Shown here piece after piece: positions 8,965 to 17,492 of a stretch of 36,563 nt of DNA. Location of the stretch: contig CAMTMC010000025.1 in the NCBI GenBank assembly GCA_947073515.1, positions 1 to 36,563 of the forward strand. The letters are read 5' to 3'. The notes beneath the pieces were generated by a model. That model had not been told where the DNA came from and made no database searches. It saw only the letters and a program-made list of their open reading frames with translations. The stretch is from an uncultured bacterium (GTDB lineage: Bacteria > Bacillota > Clostridia > Oscillospirales > Oscillospiraceae). Position 1 is the stretch's first letter; the number at the start of each line of letters is the position of its first letter. A program made the translations under genes and the position numbers.

Positions 8965-10359
8965 CTAATCACCTTTCTCCAAATCCTCCGGGAGCAGCTC
9001 CATCAGCTGCTCCCGGGTGGGGCCCTCCAGCTGGGCCACCCGGTCGGCCTGGCGGGCCACCGCCCGCTCAAAGAGGTTGCGCGCGTCCCTTGCGTTGCCG
9101 AAGTTCTCGTCCCGCTGGTCGTAGAGGGCTTGCAGGTCCTTCTCCATGAACCGTTCTCCCTCCTCTGAGAGGGTGTAGCCGTTCTTCTGACACATGGAGC
9201 GGAAAATTTCCATAAGCTGGCTACCGTTGTAGTCCTCAAAGTAGAGGTACTTGTTGAACCGGGACTCCAGCCCGGGGTTGGAGTGGATGAACCGCTCCAT
9301 CTCATCGGTGTACCCCGCTACAATAACAATGAGGTCGTCCCGGTGATCCTCCATATTTTTCAACAGAACCTCGATGGCCTCCCGGCCGAAGTCGTTGGCG
9401 TTCTCAGAATTGGCCAGGGCGTAGGCCTCGTCAATGAACAGCACCCCGCCGATGGCCTTCTGGATGGCCTCCTGGGCCTTCAGGGCGGTCTGGCCCACAA
9501 AGCCGGCCACCAGGCCGGAGCGGTCCACCTCCACCAGCTGGCCTTTGGACAGCACCCCCACGGCACGGTAAATCTGGGCCAGCAGCCGGGCCACGGTGGT
9601 TTTGCCGGTGCCGGGGTTGCCCAGAAATACCAGGTGGAGGGACATAGGCGGCACGGGCAGTCCGGCCTCCTGGCGGAGCTTCCGCACCTTCACCAGATTG
9701 ATCAGGCTCTTGACATCGGCCTTTACCTTCTCCAGCCCGCACAGCCCGTCCAGCTGGGCCAGCAGCTCCTCCAGGGTGGGGGCCGGGGGCTCCGGCTCCT
9801 CCTGGGGCGTGGAGGCCTGCCTGGCCGGGGCCGGGCGGGAGATGAATTCATCCGCCTTCAGGGCGGGGCGCTGGACGCCCAGGCCGTCCTGGTCGCACAG
9901 GGCCAGCAGGGTGTCGGCGCAGGCGTTCACATAGGCGGCTTCCCGCTCGCTGACCACGTTGTCCACCGCGGCGAACAGCAGGAGGATCAGGGTGAGCTGA
10001 TCCACGAGGCGCCGGGCCAGGGCGGTGCCCCGGGCCTGGTCGTACCGCCGGAGATCCCCGAAGAAGGCGGGGGGCTGGAGTCCATCGAAATTGGCCACCC
10101 CGGAGGCCACCTCCCAGTACAGGGCTGAGGGCACCGGGTTGCCGGGGGACCACAGGCTGTTGTAAAACTCCACGTGCCGGGGGGTGATGGAGCTGGCGTC
10201 GTCCGCCTGCCACAGCCCCAGGACACACTGGCGCAGCCAGCCGTCCGCCTGACGGCCGAAGGCGGCCCGAAGGGCTGGGTCGGGGATCAGCTTGCGGTAG
10301 GCGGTGATGATCTCGCTGTACTGCTTGTGGGCCTCGCTGGCGGTCACGGTTCCACTCAT
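8965..10359 (-). CDS. CbbX/SpoVK-type AAA+ ATPase with N-terminal TerB-like domain
   Basis: A 464-residue protein. The start at 10359 (MSGTV) is chosen because GGAG lies nine bases upstream; the TTG at 10374 has no SD. Residues about 1-200 are helical and contain VDNVVSEREAAYVN, reminiscent of a TerB-like acidic helix bundle. The AAA+ module follows, with Walker A GNPGTGKTT, Walker B GVLFIDEAYAL, sensor 1 IVIVAGYTDEM and the arginine-finger region ESRFNKYLYFEDY. This matches the CbbX / SpoVK (stage V sporulation) clade, whose members remodel protein complexes. It is the first gene of the AAA-DUF2716-cupin-mtaB operon. The DUF2716 protein is the natural first candidate for a partner, but nothing shows this directly. 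Confidence 0.85.
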   Translation of the reverse strand: MSGTVTASEAHKQYSEIITAYRKLIPDPALRAAFGRQADGWLRQCVLGLWQADDASSITPRHVEFYNSLWSPGNPVPSALYWEVASGVANFDGLQPPAFFGDLRRYDQARGTALARRLVDQLTLILLLFAAVDNVVSEREAAYVNACADTLLALCDQDGLGVQRPALKADEFISRPAPARQASTPQEEPEPPAPTLEELLAQLDGLCGLEKVKADVKSLINLVKVRKLRQEAGLPVPPMSLHLVFLGNPGTGKTTVARLLAQIYRAVGVLSKGQLVEVDRSGLVAGFVGQTALKAQEAIQKAIGGVLFIDEAYALANSENANDFGREAIEVLLKNMEDHRDDLIVIVAGYTDEMERFIHSNPGLESRFNKYLYFEDYNGSQLMEIFRSMCQKNGYTLSEEGERFMEKDLQALYDQRDENFGNARDARNLFERAVARQADRVAQLEGPTREQLMELLPEDLEKGD

Positions 10360-10391
10360 AAGGCGTGTCTCCAATCATTCAGTGTGACCCT

Positions 10392-10420
10392 ATTATAATA
10401 AAAAGGGGGCGGACGGTCAA
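10392..10420 (-). promoter_or_regulatory. Promoter of the AAA-DUF2716-cupin-mtaB operon
   Basis: TTGACC (10415-10420) and TATAAT (10392-10397), 17-bp spacer, reading left; the -10 lies about 33 bp upstream of the ATG. Confidence 0.75.
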
Positions 10421-10489
10421 GTAAAGGGGGCGGCGGAGGGGCGAGGTAGACATAAAAATGTGAATATTTTGTTATTTTACGATTTTCCG

Positions 10490-10518
10490 TTGACGGGAGG
10501 GAGAATTCCTTGTAAAAT
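10490..10518 (+). promoter_or_regulatory. Promoter of the SH3 / zinc-ribbon gene
   Basis: TTGACG (10490-10495) and TAAAAT (10513-10518), 17-bp spacer. It is divergent from the ATPase-operon promoter, which lies only about 70 bp away. Confidence 0.7.
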
Positions 10519-10571
10519 AAAACTGATTCCTTTTGCACCTGAAAGAAAAAAGTCAAATGGAGGAACTGACC

Positions 10572-11600
10572 ATGGCAGATAGACACAGCCCTCCCCCCCG
10601 CCAGAGCGGCGAGAGCGGACGGCGGGCGCCCCTCCGGCGCAACGACGTGATTCGCTGTGCGAACTGCGGAGAGGACTACTCCGTTACCTATAAGCGCTGC
10701 CCCTTCTGTGACGAGCGCCCCGGCCGGGGCGGTTCCCGGGGGGGCAAGCGGGTGGCCAACACCCGGGGGGGCGGCTACGGCGGCCCGGTGAACCCCATCC
10801 AGGTCGTGTGGCTGGTGATCTCCTTCCTGCTGATCATCGCCGCCCTGTTCATTGTGTTCCGCTTCTTCGGCAGCTCCATTTTTGAGGGCAAGGGGGGCGG
10901 CGGCAGTTCCAGCCAGGGCTCCTCCAGTACCAGCCAGAGCGGCAACACCTCCGCCCCCGGCGGGTCCTCCGCCATCCAGCCCGGCGGGTCCTCCTCCGCC
11001 GGCCCGGGGGACAGTTCCACCGGGGACCAGTCCCAGCCGGTGGAGCTCAAGCCCCAGTCCATCACTCTGGTCCGGGACGCGCTGACCCTCCGGTACGGGG
11101 AGGTGTTCACCATGCAGGCCACGGTGCTGCCCGAGGGCGTGACGGAGCCCATCGTGTGGTCCAGCAGCCTGCCCGAGGTGGCGCCCATCGACGAGTACGG
11201 CAATCTCACAAACCGGAACAAGGGCAACCAGCGGGTCCGGGTGACCATCACCGCCACCTGCGGCGACGTGTCCGTGGAGGGCATCATGTACTGCCGGTAT
11301 GAGTCCGAGGACACAGGCGCGGGAACCACCGAGCCCCAGCCCCCGGAGCCTCAGCAGCCGGAGGCCCCCAGCAACGGCAATAACACCACGCCGGTGGCCC
11401 CCAACACCCGGGGCACCATCGTCAACGCCGGCTCCGGCCTGAACATCCGCTCCGGCCCGGGTAAGGACTACGACAGAGTGGCCAGTACCTCCAACGGAGT
11501 GAAGGTCACCATCCTGGGGGAGGAGAACGGCTGGTATAAGATCGCCTACAACGGCAGCAACACTGGCTATGTCTCCAAGGATTACGTCTCCATCGGCTAA
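10572..11600 (+). CDS. Membrane protein with zinc ribbon and extracellular SH3b domain
   Basis: A 342-residue protein; the start at 10572 is set by GGAGG eight bases upstream. Order of parts: a cytoplasmic zinc ribbon (C29-x2-C32-x10-C43-x2-C46), one membrane helix (about 75-100, VVWLVISFLLIIAALFIVF), a long Ser/Gly/Pro-rich linker, a Big-2-like Ig domain (about 160-250), a Pro/Gln linker, and a C-terminal bacterial SH3 domain (about 280-342, with LNIRSGPGKDYDRVAS and GWYKIAY). SH3b domains bind peptidoglycan, so this looks like a wall-attached sensor or scaffold with a cytoplasmic zinc knuckle. No enzyme domain is present. It is monocistronic and followed by a strong terminator. Confidence 0.85.
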   Translation: MADRHSPPPRQSGESGRRAPLRRNDVIRCANCGEDYSVTYKRCPFCDERPGRGGSRGGKRVANTRGGGYGGPVNPIQVVWLVISFLLIIAALFIVFRFFGSSIFEGKGGGGSSSQGSSSTSQSGNTSAPGGSSAIQPGGSSSAGPGDSSTGDQSQPVELKPQSITLVRDALTLRYGEVFTMQATVLPEGVTEPIVWSSSLPEVAPIDEYGNLTNRNKGNQRVRVTITATCGDVSVEGIMYCRYESEDTGAGTTEPQPPEPQQPEAPSNGNNTTPVAPNTRGTIVNAGSGLNIRSGPGKDYDRVASTSNGVKVTILGEENGWYKIAYNGSNTGYVSKDYVSIG

Positions 11601-11609
11601 TCCATCACG

Positions 11610-11641
11610 ACGGGCCGCCCGGATTCCGAGCGGCCCGTTTT
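11610..11641 (+). terminator. Terminator after SH3 gene
   Basis: Stem ACGGGCCGC/GCGGCCCGT followed by TTTT, nine bases after the stop codon. Confidence 0.85.
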
Positions 11642-11689
11642 CCGCCGGGTTCCGGGCTCTGCCCAGCGGCGGAATCGGGGAGGAGAAAA

Positions 11690-11722
11690 GCCGCCTGGAT
11701 CGTGGGACCCAGGCGGCCTTTT
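11690..11722 (-). terminator. Terminator after MATE gene (bidirectional)
   Basis: Nine-base-pair stem GCCGCCTGG/CCAGGCGGC with an A-run on the left and T5 on the right. It lies just downstream of the minus-strand MATE stop and can also back up the terminator of the SH3 gene. Confidence 0.85.
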
Positions 11723-11737
11723 TATCGGATCAAAATC

Positions 11738-13135
11738 TTATGGCTCGGCGCCGGCTTCTTTCCAGAATTCCCGGCGGAAATACTGGGTCAGGAAAACAGC
11801 GGTGGCCGCCGCCGCCAGCAGGTCGGCGGTGGCCTGGGTGAGCTCCAGGCCGGTCAGGGCGAACTGGCTGGACAGGAAAAACACCAGGGGGATGAAAATA
11901 CACTGGCGGAACATGGCCAGAAAGCTGGCCCGCCCGGATTTGCCCAGGGACTGGAACAGCATATTGGTGAACATCATCAGCGGTGACAGGGGCAGGGTGA
12001 GGCACTGGAAGCGCAGGGCCCAGGTGCCGATGGCGATGACATCCGGGTCATCCCGGCGGAACAGGGCGATGATCTGGGGGGCGAAGAGCAGCCCGATGGC
12101 CGCCGCCGCCAGCAGGATAGAGGTGCAGATTTTCAGGGAGAAGACCAGCGCCTCCTTCACCCGATCCAGCTTGCGGGCGCCGTAGCTGTAGCCCAGCACC
12201 GGCTGGAAGGCCTGTCCAAACCCGATGATGATGGACTGAACCAGCATAAACACCTTTGCGACAATGGCCAGGGCGGCCACGGCCGCGTCGCCGTAGAGCT
12301 TGGCGTTGAAATTCAGGGCCACGTTGGCGGCGCTCATGCTGCCCTGGCGGAAGAAGGAGGGCATCCCCTGCTTCAGGATCGCCAGATAGACCTTGGGGGA
12401 GCGGGAGATGAAGGCGGGGCTCAGGTGGACATCGCTGTGCTTAAACAGGAACATAGAGGCCAGGATGGACATGCTGATACACTGGCTGAGGAGGGTGGCG
12501 GCCCCGGCGCCGCCAATGCCCATGCCAAATACAAAAATAAACAGCGGGTCCAAAATAATATTCAGGATCCCTCCTGTGGCCAGGCCGATGGTGGCCAGCT
12601 GGGCCCGGCCCTGCCACCGGAGCAGGTTGTTCAGCGTGTAGGACAGCACCATCACCGGCGCCCCCAGCAGGATGTACCAGGCGTACTCCTTGGCGTAGGG
12701 GTGGATGGTGGCGGTGCTGCCCAGCAGCCAGATGAGCCCGTCCAGGTTGCAAAGCCCCAGCGCCGCCAGCAGCGCGCCCACCACCAGGGCCAGGCACACG
12801 CCGCTGGAGGCGTAGGTCTCCACCTGGCGGCCCTCCCGCTTATTCTGTCCCAGCAAGCGGGAGACAATGGCGCCTGTCCCCAGGCCCACCGTAAAGCCCG
12901 CCGCCTGGATAATCGCCATCACAGAGAAGACGATTCCAACCGCCCCGGAGGCGCTGGTGTTGATCTGGGAGACAAAATAGGTATCCGCCATATTGTACAG
13001 CGACGTGACCAGCATACTGATGATGGTGGGTACCGCCAGGACCGGGATCAGCCGGGAGACAGGGGTCTCCAGCATCCTAGCCCGCTGATCCACCGGTTCG
13101 CCGGCCTTATTCCGTTGAAACAGCCGCGTAGACAT
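11738..13135 (-). CDS. MATE family efflux transporter
   Basis: A 465-residue integral membrane protein with about twelve helices in two homologous halves, typical of MATE exporters (DinF/NorM superfamily). The N-terminal signature is VPTIISMLVTSLYNMADTYF, followed by GTGAIVSRLLGQNKREG; the second half contains NFNAKLYGDAAVAALAI and GFGQAFQPVLGYSYGA. These proteins export cationic drugs or metabolites in exchange for Na+ or H+. The substrate is not predictable, since this subfamily is abundant in gut Clostridia and mostly uncharacterised. AAGGTGAG precedes the ATG. It is monocistronic with a near-consensus promoter. Confidence 0.92.
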   Translation of the reverse strand: MSTRLFQRNKAGEPVDQRARMLETPVSRLIPVLAVPTIISMLVTSLYNMADTYFVSQINTSASGAVGIVFSVMAIIQAAGFTVGLGTGAIVSRLLGQNKREGRQVETYASSGVCLALVVGALLAALGLCNLDGLIWLLGSTATIHPYAKEYAWYILLGAPVMVLSYTLNNLLRWQGRAQLATIGLATGGILNIILDPLFIFVFGMGIGGAGAATLLSQCISMSILASMFLFKHSDVHLSPAFISRSPKVYLAILKQGMPSFFRQGSMSAANVALNFNAKLYGDAAVAALAIVAKVFMLVQSIIIGFGQAFQPVLGYSYGARKLDRVKEALVFSLKICTSILLAAAAIGLLFAPQIIALFRRDDPDVIAIGTWALRFQCLTLPLSPLMMFTNMLFQSLGKSGRASFLAMFRQCIFIPLVFFLSSQFALTGLELTQATADLLAAAATAVFLTQYFRREFWKEAGAEP

Positions 13136-13203
13136 TCGCTCACCTTCTTCTCTGATTTGTAAATTCTATCGTCCTCGGGCGTGACGGGAGAAACCATATT
13201 CCC

Positions 13204-13232
13204 AATATATCCTGTATAAAATACAATGTCAA
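13204..13232 (-). promoter_or_regulatory. Promoter of MATE gene
   Basis: TTGACA (13227-13232) and TATATT (13204-13209) with a 17-bp spacer, reading left; the leader is about 60 bases. The AT-rich spacer contains a second TATACA. Confidence 0.8.
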
Positions 13233-13300
13233 TAGGCGCGGGCGCGGCGGGAGAGGCCGCACCAACACGCGCCTTGCTGAATCGCGGCTATGCAATAGGA

Positions 13301-13331
13301 AGATGGGCGCCCGTTTCCCGGACGCCCATCT
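13301..13331 (-). terminator. Hairpin after PTS IIC gene
   Basis: Nine-base-pair stem AGATGGGCG/CGCCCATCT just past the stop codon of the minus-strand IIC gene. The T-tract on the minus strand is weak. Confidence 0.55.
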
Positions 13332-13337
13332 CTCATA

Positions 13338-14360
13338 TTAAAGTAGGGGGCGCTGGTCCCCGTTTTCCCGGCCGTGTAAGCGGCGGAAGAACTCAGACAC
13401 CACAAAGCCCCCTGCCGCCCCCGCCGGGATGGCGATGGCCAGGGCCGCCAGAACCCTCGCCGGGTCGTTGAAGGCGAAGGGAGCCAGCAGGCCGGGGATG
13501 GGGGAGGCGGTGCCAGGCGCGTTGTTCACAATTCCCAGGGCCGCCGCGGCGACGCCGGCCAGGCCTCCCCCCACAAAGGAACCGCTGTACACCGTCAGCG
13601 GGTGGGAGGTGACGATGACCGCCTGGGTCAGGGGCTCCAGCATCACGGCGATCACATTGCTGTTGTCCCCGTAGCCCATGCGCTTGAAGACCACGCCGTT
13701 GGAGGCGGCGCCCCCCACACAGGCGATGGAGGCGATGCCCATGGGCAGTCCCGTCAGCCCCAGCATGGCGGTGAGGGCCATGGAGCTGAGGGGGGCGGTG
13801 CAGATGATTTTGGTCATGCCGCCCAGCAGCAGGCCCATGAGGATGGGCTGCTGCTCCGCAGCGAGGGTGATGGCGCCGCCCACATAGGTGAGCACGGCGC
13901 TGACCCCCGGGTCCACCGCCCGGGCGATCAGGTGGGCGGCCGGGGCGGAGACCAGGGCTCCAGCGATGATATTGACCCCCTTGGGCAGGTTTTTTTCGAT
14001 GAGAGGGGCCAGAAAACCGATGGCGTAGCCGGCAATAAAGCCCTGGAGGATGCCAAAGCGGCCCACAGCCAGGCCGCCGGCCGCCGCCAGCACCGGGCTG
14101 GCCCCCATGCTGATAGGCACCAGGATGGCGGCGGCGATGCCGCCCAGACCGCCGGACAGCTGGCCGACCTCTTGGAACAGCGGCAAGCCCAGGGCCTCCC
14201 CTAAAATATACTTGTGGATGGCCTCCACCAGAAAACTGGCGATGGCGGCGTCCGCCAGGCCGGACATGGCCCTCTGGCCCTTGGGCATTTTCAGGCTGAA
14301 CAGGGAGAAGGCCGCCAGGACCAGCAGCAGCAGCCCCAGGCCGAGAAATAATTCTGTCAT
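13338..14360 (-). CDS. Orphan PTS transporter subunit IIC (PF13303 type)
   Basis: A 340-residue polytopic membrane protein with about ten helices and Gly/Ala-rich loops; the start at 14360 is set by AAAGGGG nine bases upstream. Segments such as GGLGGIAAAILVPISMGASP, KGVNIIAGALVSAPAAHLIA and LTGLPMGIASIACVGGAASN are typical of the stand-alone EIIC family found without IIA/IIB partners in Firmicutes. In a PTS, IIC forms the sugar channel and needs a phosphorylated IIB. No IIA, IIB or HPr gene is near. The only other PTS-related gene here is the truncated enzyme I about 8 kb away, so the transported compound and energy source are open questions. Confidence 0.8.
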   Translation of the reverse strand: MTELFLGLGLLLLVLAAFSLFSLKMPKGQRAMSGLADAAIASFLVEAIHKYILGEALGLPLFQEVGQLSGGLGGIAAAILVPISMGASPVLAAAGGLAVGRFGILQGFIAGYAIGFLAPLIEKNLPKGVNIIAGALVSAPAAHLIARAVDPGVSAVLTYVGGAITLAAEQQPILMGLLLGGMTKIICTAPLSSMALTAMLGLTGLPMGIASIACVGGAASNGVVFKRMGYGDNSNVIAVMLEPLTQAVIVTSHPLTVYSGSFVGGGLAGVAAAALGIVNNAPGTASPIPGLLAPFAFNDPARVLAALAIAIPAGAAGGFVVSEFFRRLHGRENGDQRPLL

Positions 14361-14677
14361 AACATACAACCCCTTTCTGAGGTTGTCACAGTTTCCGGTT
14401 ATTATGCCGCTTCCCCAGGAATTCCCCGAAATCTTTTCCGGCCAGCCGGAGGGCACCTGTTACCTGTTGGTGGTTCCGGCCCGCCGCCGGGCCAGCCGGG
14501 ATACTGCGAGAGAGGGCCACAGATCTAGCCATAGAACTTTTCTATGAATTTTGTTGAGAGGAAAACAAAATATAGCGGTGGCAATTGGTATTTCGTATTT
14601 GATTTTCTGACAGGGCGCTGATATACTGTCTCAGCGCCTGGGAACAGGTGTAAAAGACGAATGAAAAGAGGAAAAGA
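14361..14677. other. Divergent intergenic region upstream of ABC importer
   Basis: No gene seen. The left part carries the SD of the IIC gene. Two consecutive inverted repeats lie at 14530-14546 (CATAGAA-N3-TTCTATG) and 14549-14571 (ATTTTGTT / AACAAAAT), followed by the importer promoter. The repeats are suited to be operators or a weak terminator. Confidence 0.5.
14599..14638 (+). promoter_or_regulatory. Promoter and operator-like palindrome of ABC importer
   Basis: TTGATT (14599-14604) and TATACT (14622-14627) with a 17-bp spacer and an extended TG (TGATATACT). An 8-bp inverted repeat, GGCGCTGA (14614-14621) and TCAGCGCC (14631-14638), brackets the -10 box exactly and covers the start point, as expected of a repressor site. 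Confidence 0.65.
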
Positions 14678-15808
14678 ATGATGAAGATGAAGAAGCTGGC
14701 CTCCCTGGCTTTGGCTCTGGCCCTGGGAGTCTCCCTGGTGGCCTGCGGCGGCGGCAACGGCGCCCAGTCCTCCGTGTCCTCCTCCGGGACCGGCAGCCAG
14801 AGCGGGACGGGCTCCCAGAGCGGGACAGGCTCCCAGTCCCAGGAGCCCCAGGAGCCCGCCGCCCCCCAGCTGTCCGGCACCATGAAGGTAGTGGCCACCA
14901 ATGAGACTTATGTGACCCTCTTCGACGAGTTCACCGCTGATACCGGCGTGAAGGTGGAGCTGCTGTCCATGTCCTCCGGCGACGTGCTGTCCAAGCTCCG
15001 GGCCGAGGGCGGCACCCCCTCCGCCGACCTGTGGTTTGGCGGCGGCATTGATGCCTTCATGAGCGCCAAGGCCGACGGCCTGCTGGAGCAGGTGACCTTT
15101 GACGCCGCCGCTGACCTGGCGGACGACTTTAAGGACGCCGAGGGGTATTGGTACTCCAAGGGCCTGACCATCGTGGGCTTCCTGCTGAACAACACCCTGA
15201 TGGGCGAGCTGAGCCTGGAGGCCCCCGCCACCTGGGATGACCTGCTGGATCCCTCCTACAAGGGCGAGATCATCATGTCCAACCCCGCCATCTCCGGCAC
15301 CAATTACGCCGTGGTCAACGCCCTGCTCCAGACCAAGGAGGACGGCTGGAGCTACTTCGAGGCCCTGAACGAGAACATCGCCCAGTATGGCCGCCGGGGC
15401 GCCGACCCGATGACCAAGGTCACCGCGGACGAGTTCGCCATCGGCATCACCTACCTGGACGGCACCATCGACGCGCTGCTGGACCAGTATGACGTGGAGA
15501 TCGTGTACCCCAGCGACGGGATTCCCTGGATCCCCGACGGCGTGGCTGTGTTCAAGAACGCCGAGAACGTGGAGGCCGCCAAGTACTTTGTGGAGTGGCT
15601 GTTCAGCAGCGATGAGAACCTGCGGCTGTTGGCCGAGATCGACCAGAAGACCAGCGTGAAGATCATCAAGCCCAACCTGGAGGGCATCGAGCTGGGCTAC
15701 GACCCCGCCATCCTCATGAAAGAGGACCTGTCCCTGTTCGGCGCCCAGCGGGCCGAGATCCTGGAGAAGTTCGAGCCCCTGATGGGCGACAAGGCCGTCA
15801 ATGAGTAA
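14678..15808 (+). CDS. ABC importer substrate-binding lipoprotein (COG1840, Fe3+/phosphonate type)
   Basis: A 376-residue lipoprotein: signal peptide with lipobox SLVAC and lipidated C23, then a low-complexity linker with three copies of GTGSQS. The periplasmic-binding fold II domain starts at about residue 68 (GTMKVVATNETYVTLFDEFT). SADLWFGGGIDAFMSAKADG and WDDLLDPSYKGEIIMSNPA are hallmarks of the AfuA/FutA/FbpA-like COG1840 family. Members carry ferric iron, hexose phosphates, phosphoglycerate or 2-aminoethylphosphonate, so the substrate is not fixed by sequence alone. It is the first gene of a complete importer operon. Its stop codon overlaps the permease start (ATG at 15801, TAA at 15806). 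Confidence 0.88.
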   Translation: MMKMKKLASLALALALGVSLVACGGGNGAQSSVSSSGTGSQSGTGSQSGTGSQSQEPQEPAAPQLSGTMKVVATNETYVTLFDEFTADTGVKVELLSMSSGDVLSKLRAEGGTPSADLWFGGGIDAFMSAKADGLLEQVTFDAAADLADDFKDAEGYWYSKGLTIVGFLLNNTLMGELSLEAPATWDDLLDPSYKGEIIMSNPAISGTNYAVVNALLQTKEDGWSYFEALNENIAQYGRRGADPMTKVTADEFAIGITYLDGTIDALLDQYDVEIVYPSDGIPWIPDGVAVFKNAENVEAAKYFVEWLFSSDENLRLLAEIDQKTSVKIIKPNLEGIELGYDPAILMKEDLSLFGAQRAEILEKFEPLMGDKAVNE

Positions 15809-17492
15809 AGCGGCAGGACCTGATTTCCCTCTCAGAAAAAGGGCGTCTCATGACGCCCTTTTTCCTGCTGTCCGGCAGCTGGCGGATCAACTGATTCTGC
15901 TGGCGCTGCTGGCATCCATCTGCCTGTTCATCCTGTATCCCATGGTGTGCATCCTGTGGCGCAGCCTCCAGGACGGGGACGGGGTGAGCTTTGCCATGTA
16001 TGCCCATGTTTGGCGGAAATACCGCCAGAGCCTGTATAACAGCATGCTCACCGCCACCTGTACAGCCCTGCTGTGTACGGCCTTTTCTGTGGCCGCCGCC
16101 CTGCTGACCGCCACCGGGAAGGGGTGGCTCCGGGTGCTGGGCATGGGGCTACTGCTGATCACCATGGTCTCGCCCCCCTTTGTGTCCTCCCTGGCCTATA
16201 TCCAGCTGTACGGCCGGCGGGGCTGGATCACCTACCGGGTGCTGGGCCTGTCTCTGGACCCCTATAACTGCTGGGGGGTGATCCTGATGCAGAGCCTGTC
16301 CTTCGTGCCGGTGAACGCCCTGTTTTTGATGGGGATGCTGACCAAGATGGACCAGGGCAGCCTGCTGGCCGCCCGGGATTTGGGCGCCAGGCCCAAGCAT
16401 ATCCTCCGGGATGTGGTCCTCCCCCTGATCCGGCCGGGTATCCTGGTGTGCCTGCTGCTGTCCTTTGTCCGCTCCCTGGCCGACTTCGGCACCCCGGTGA
16501 TCATCGGCGGGCGGTTCAGCACCATCGCCTCGGACATCTATATGCAGCTGATGGGCTTCTCCGATCTGGAGAAGGCCTCCGCCATGAATATGACCCTGCT
16601 GCTGCCTTCGGTGGCCGCCTTCTTCCTCTACCGGTATCTGATGGTCAAAACCGGCAGCACGTCCGGCGAACGCTCCCAGCAGCGGGGGCTGTGGCTGCCC
16701 CTCCACCGGTGCGGGGCGCTGGGGGGGATTCTGGCCGGCGGTGGGATCTTCTTCTTCCTGGTGCTGGTGCTCCAGTATATCTGTATCTTCGCCTCGGGCT
16801 TTATCAAGCGGGTGAAGGGCGTCAGTGTCTTCACCCTGGACCACCTGGAACGGCTGATGAGGTACAACGCCGACACCCTGGTCCGCAGCATGGTATACGC
16901 CCTGATCGTGGCGCTGGCAGGCACCTTCTTCGCCATGCTGTTCTCCTACTACGTCTACCGGAGGAAAGTCCGCTTCGGCAGCTTCTTCGACTGCCTGGCC
17001 ACCCTGCCTTACATGCTGCCGGGCACCTGCTTCGGCATCGGCTATATTCTGGCCTTCAACCATCCGCCCCTGAAGCTGACCGGCACCGCCCTGATCGTCA
17101 TCGCCAATATGCTCTTCAAACAGCTGCCCACCACCACCAAGATCTGCACCGCCGCCCTGGCCCAGATCCCAGACGCCCAGGAGAAAGCGGTCCGGGATCT
17201 GGGGGGCGACAAGCTGACCGTCATCAAGGACGTGATCCTGCCCGGGATGCGCCCGGCGTTTTTGAGCTGCTTCGCTTACAACTTTTCCAGCAGCATGACC
17301 ACCTCCGGGGCGGTGCTGTTTTTGATTGACCCGGGCAACCAGCTGGCGGTATTCCGCCTCTTTGACGCGGTCAACAAGGGGGAGTATTCCATGGCCGCAT
17401 TGATCGCCACGTTTATCATCCTGATCGTGGTGGTGGTGGAGGGGCTGGTCTATCTGCTCGCCTCCAGAAAGGAGAAGGCCCATGTATCTTGA
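15801..17492 (+). CDS. Fused two-domain ABC importer permease
   Basis: A 563-residue protein made of two binding-protein-dependent permease domains in one chain, like FbpB/ThiP/SfuB. Each half carries an EAA loop for the ATPase: LGARPKHILRDVVLPLI (about residues 193-210) and LGGDKLTVIKDVILPGM (about 467-484). About twelve membrane helices are seen. The start at 15801 overlaps the binding-protein stop by eight bases and has no good SD of its own, so translation is probably coupled. A strong intrinsic-terminator hairpin lies within codons 12-21 (see separate entry). The 3' end overlaps the ATPase gene by eleven bases. Confidence 0.88.
   Translation: MSKAAGPDFPLRKRASHDALFPAVRQLADQLILLALLASICLFILYPMVCILWRSLQDGDGVSFAMYAHVWRKYRQSLYNSMLTATCTALLCTAFSVAAALLTATGKGWLRVLGMGLLLITMVSPPFVSSLAYIQLYGRRGWITYRVLGLSLDPYNCWGVILMQSLSFVPVNALFLMGMLTKMDQGSLLAARDLGARPKHILRDVVLPLIRPGILVCLLLSFVRSLADFGTPVIIGGRFSTIASDIYMQLMGFSDLEKASAMNMTLLLPSVAAFFLYRYLMVKTGSTSGERSQQRGLWLPLHRCGALGGILAGGGIFFFLVLVLQYICIFASGFIKRVKGVSVFTLDHLERLMRYNADTLVRSMVYALIVALAGTFFAMLFSYYVYRRKVRFGSFFDCLATLPYMLPGTCFGIGYILAFNHPPLKLTGTALIVIANMLFKQLPTTTKICTAALAQIPDAQEKAVRDLGGDKLTVIKDVILPGMRPAFLSCFAYNFSSSMTTSGAVLFLIDPGNQLAVFRLFDAVNKGEYSMAALIATFIILIVVVVEGLVYLLASRKEKAHVS
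15836..15863 (+). terminator. Terminator-like hairpin inside the start of the permease gene
   Basis: GGGCGTC (15841-15847) pairs perfectly with GACGCCC (15852-15858) around a TCAT loop, flanked by A5 and T5. That is the full anatomy of an intrinsic terminator, placed about 35 bases into the permease coding sequence. Confidence 0.7.
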
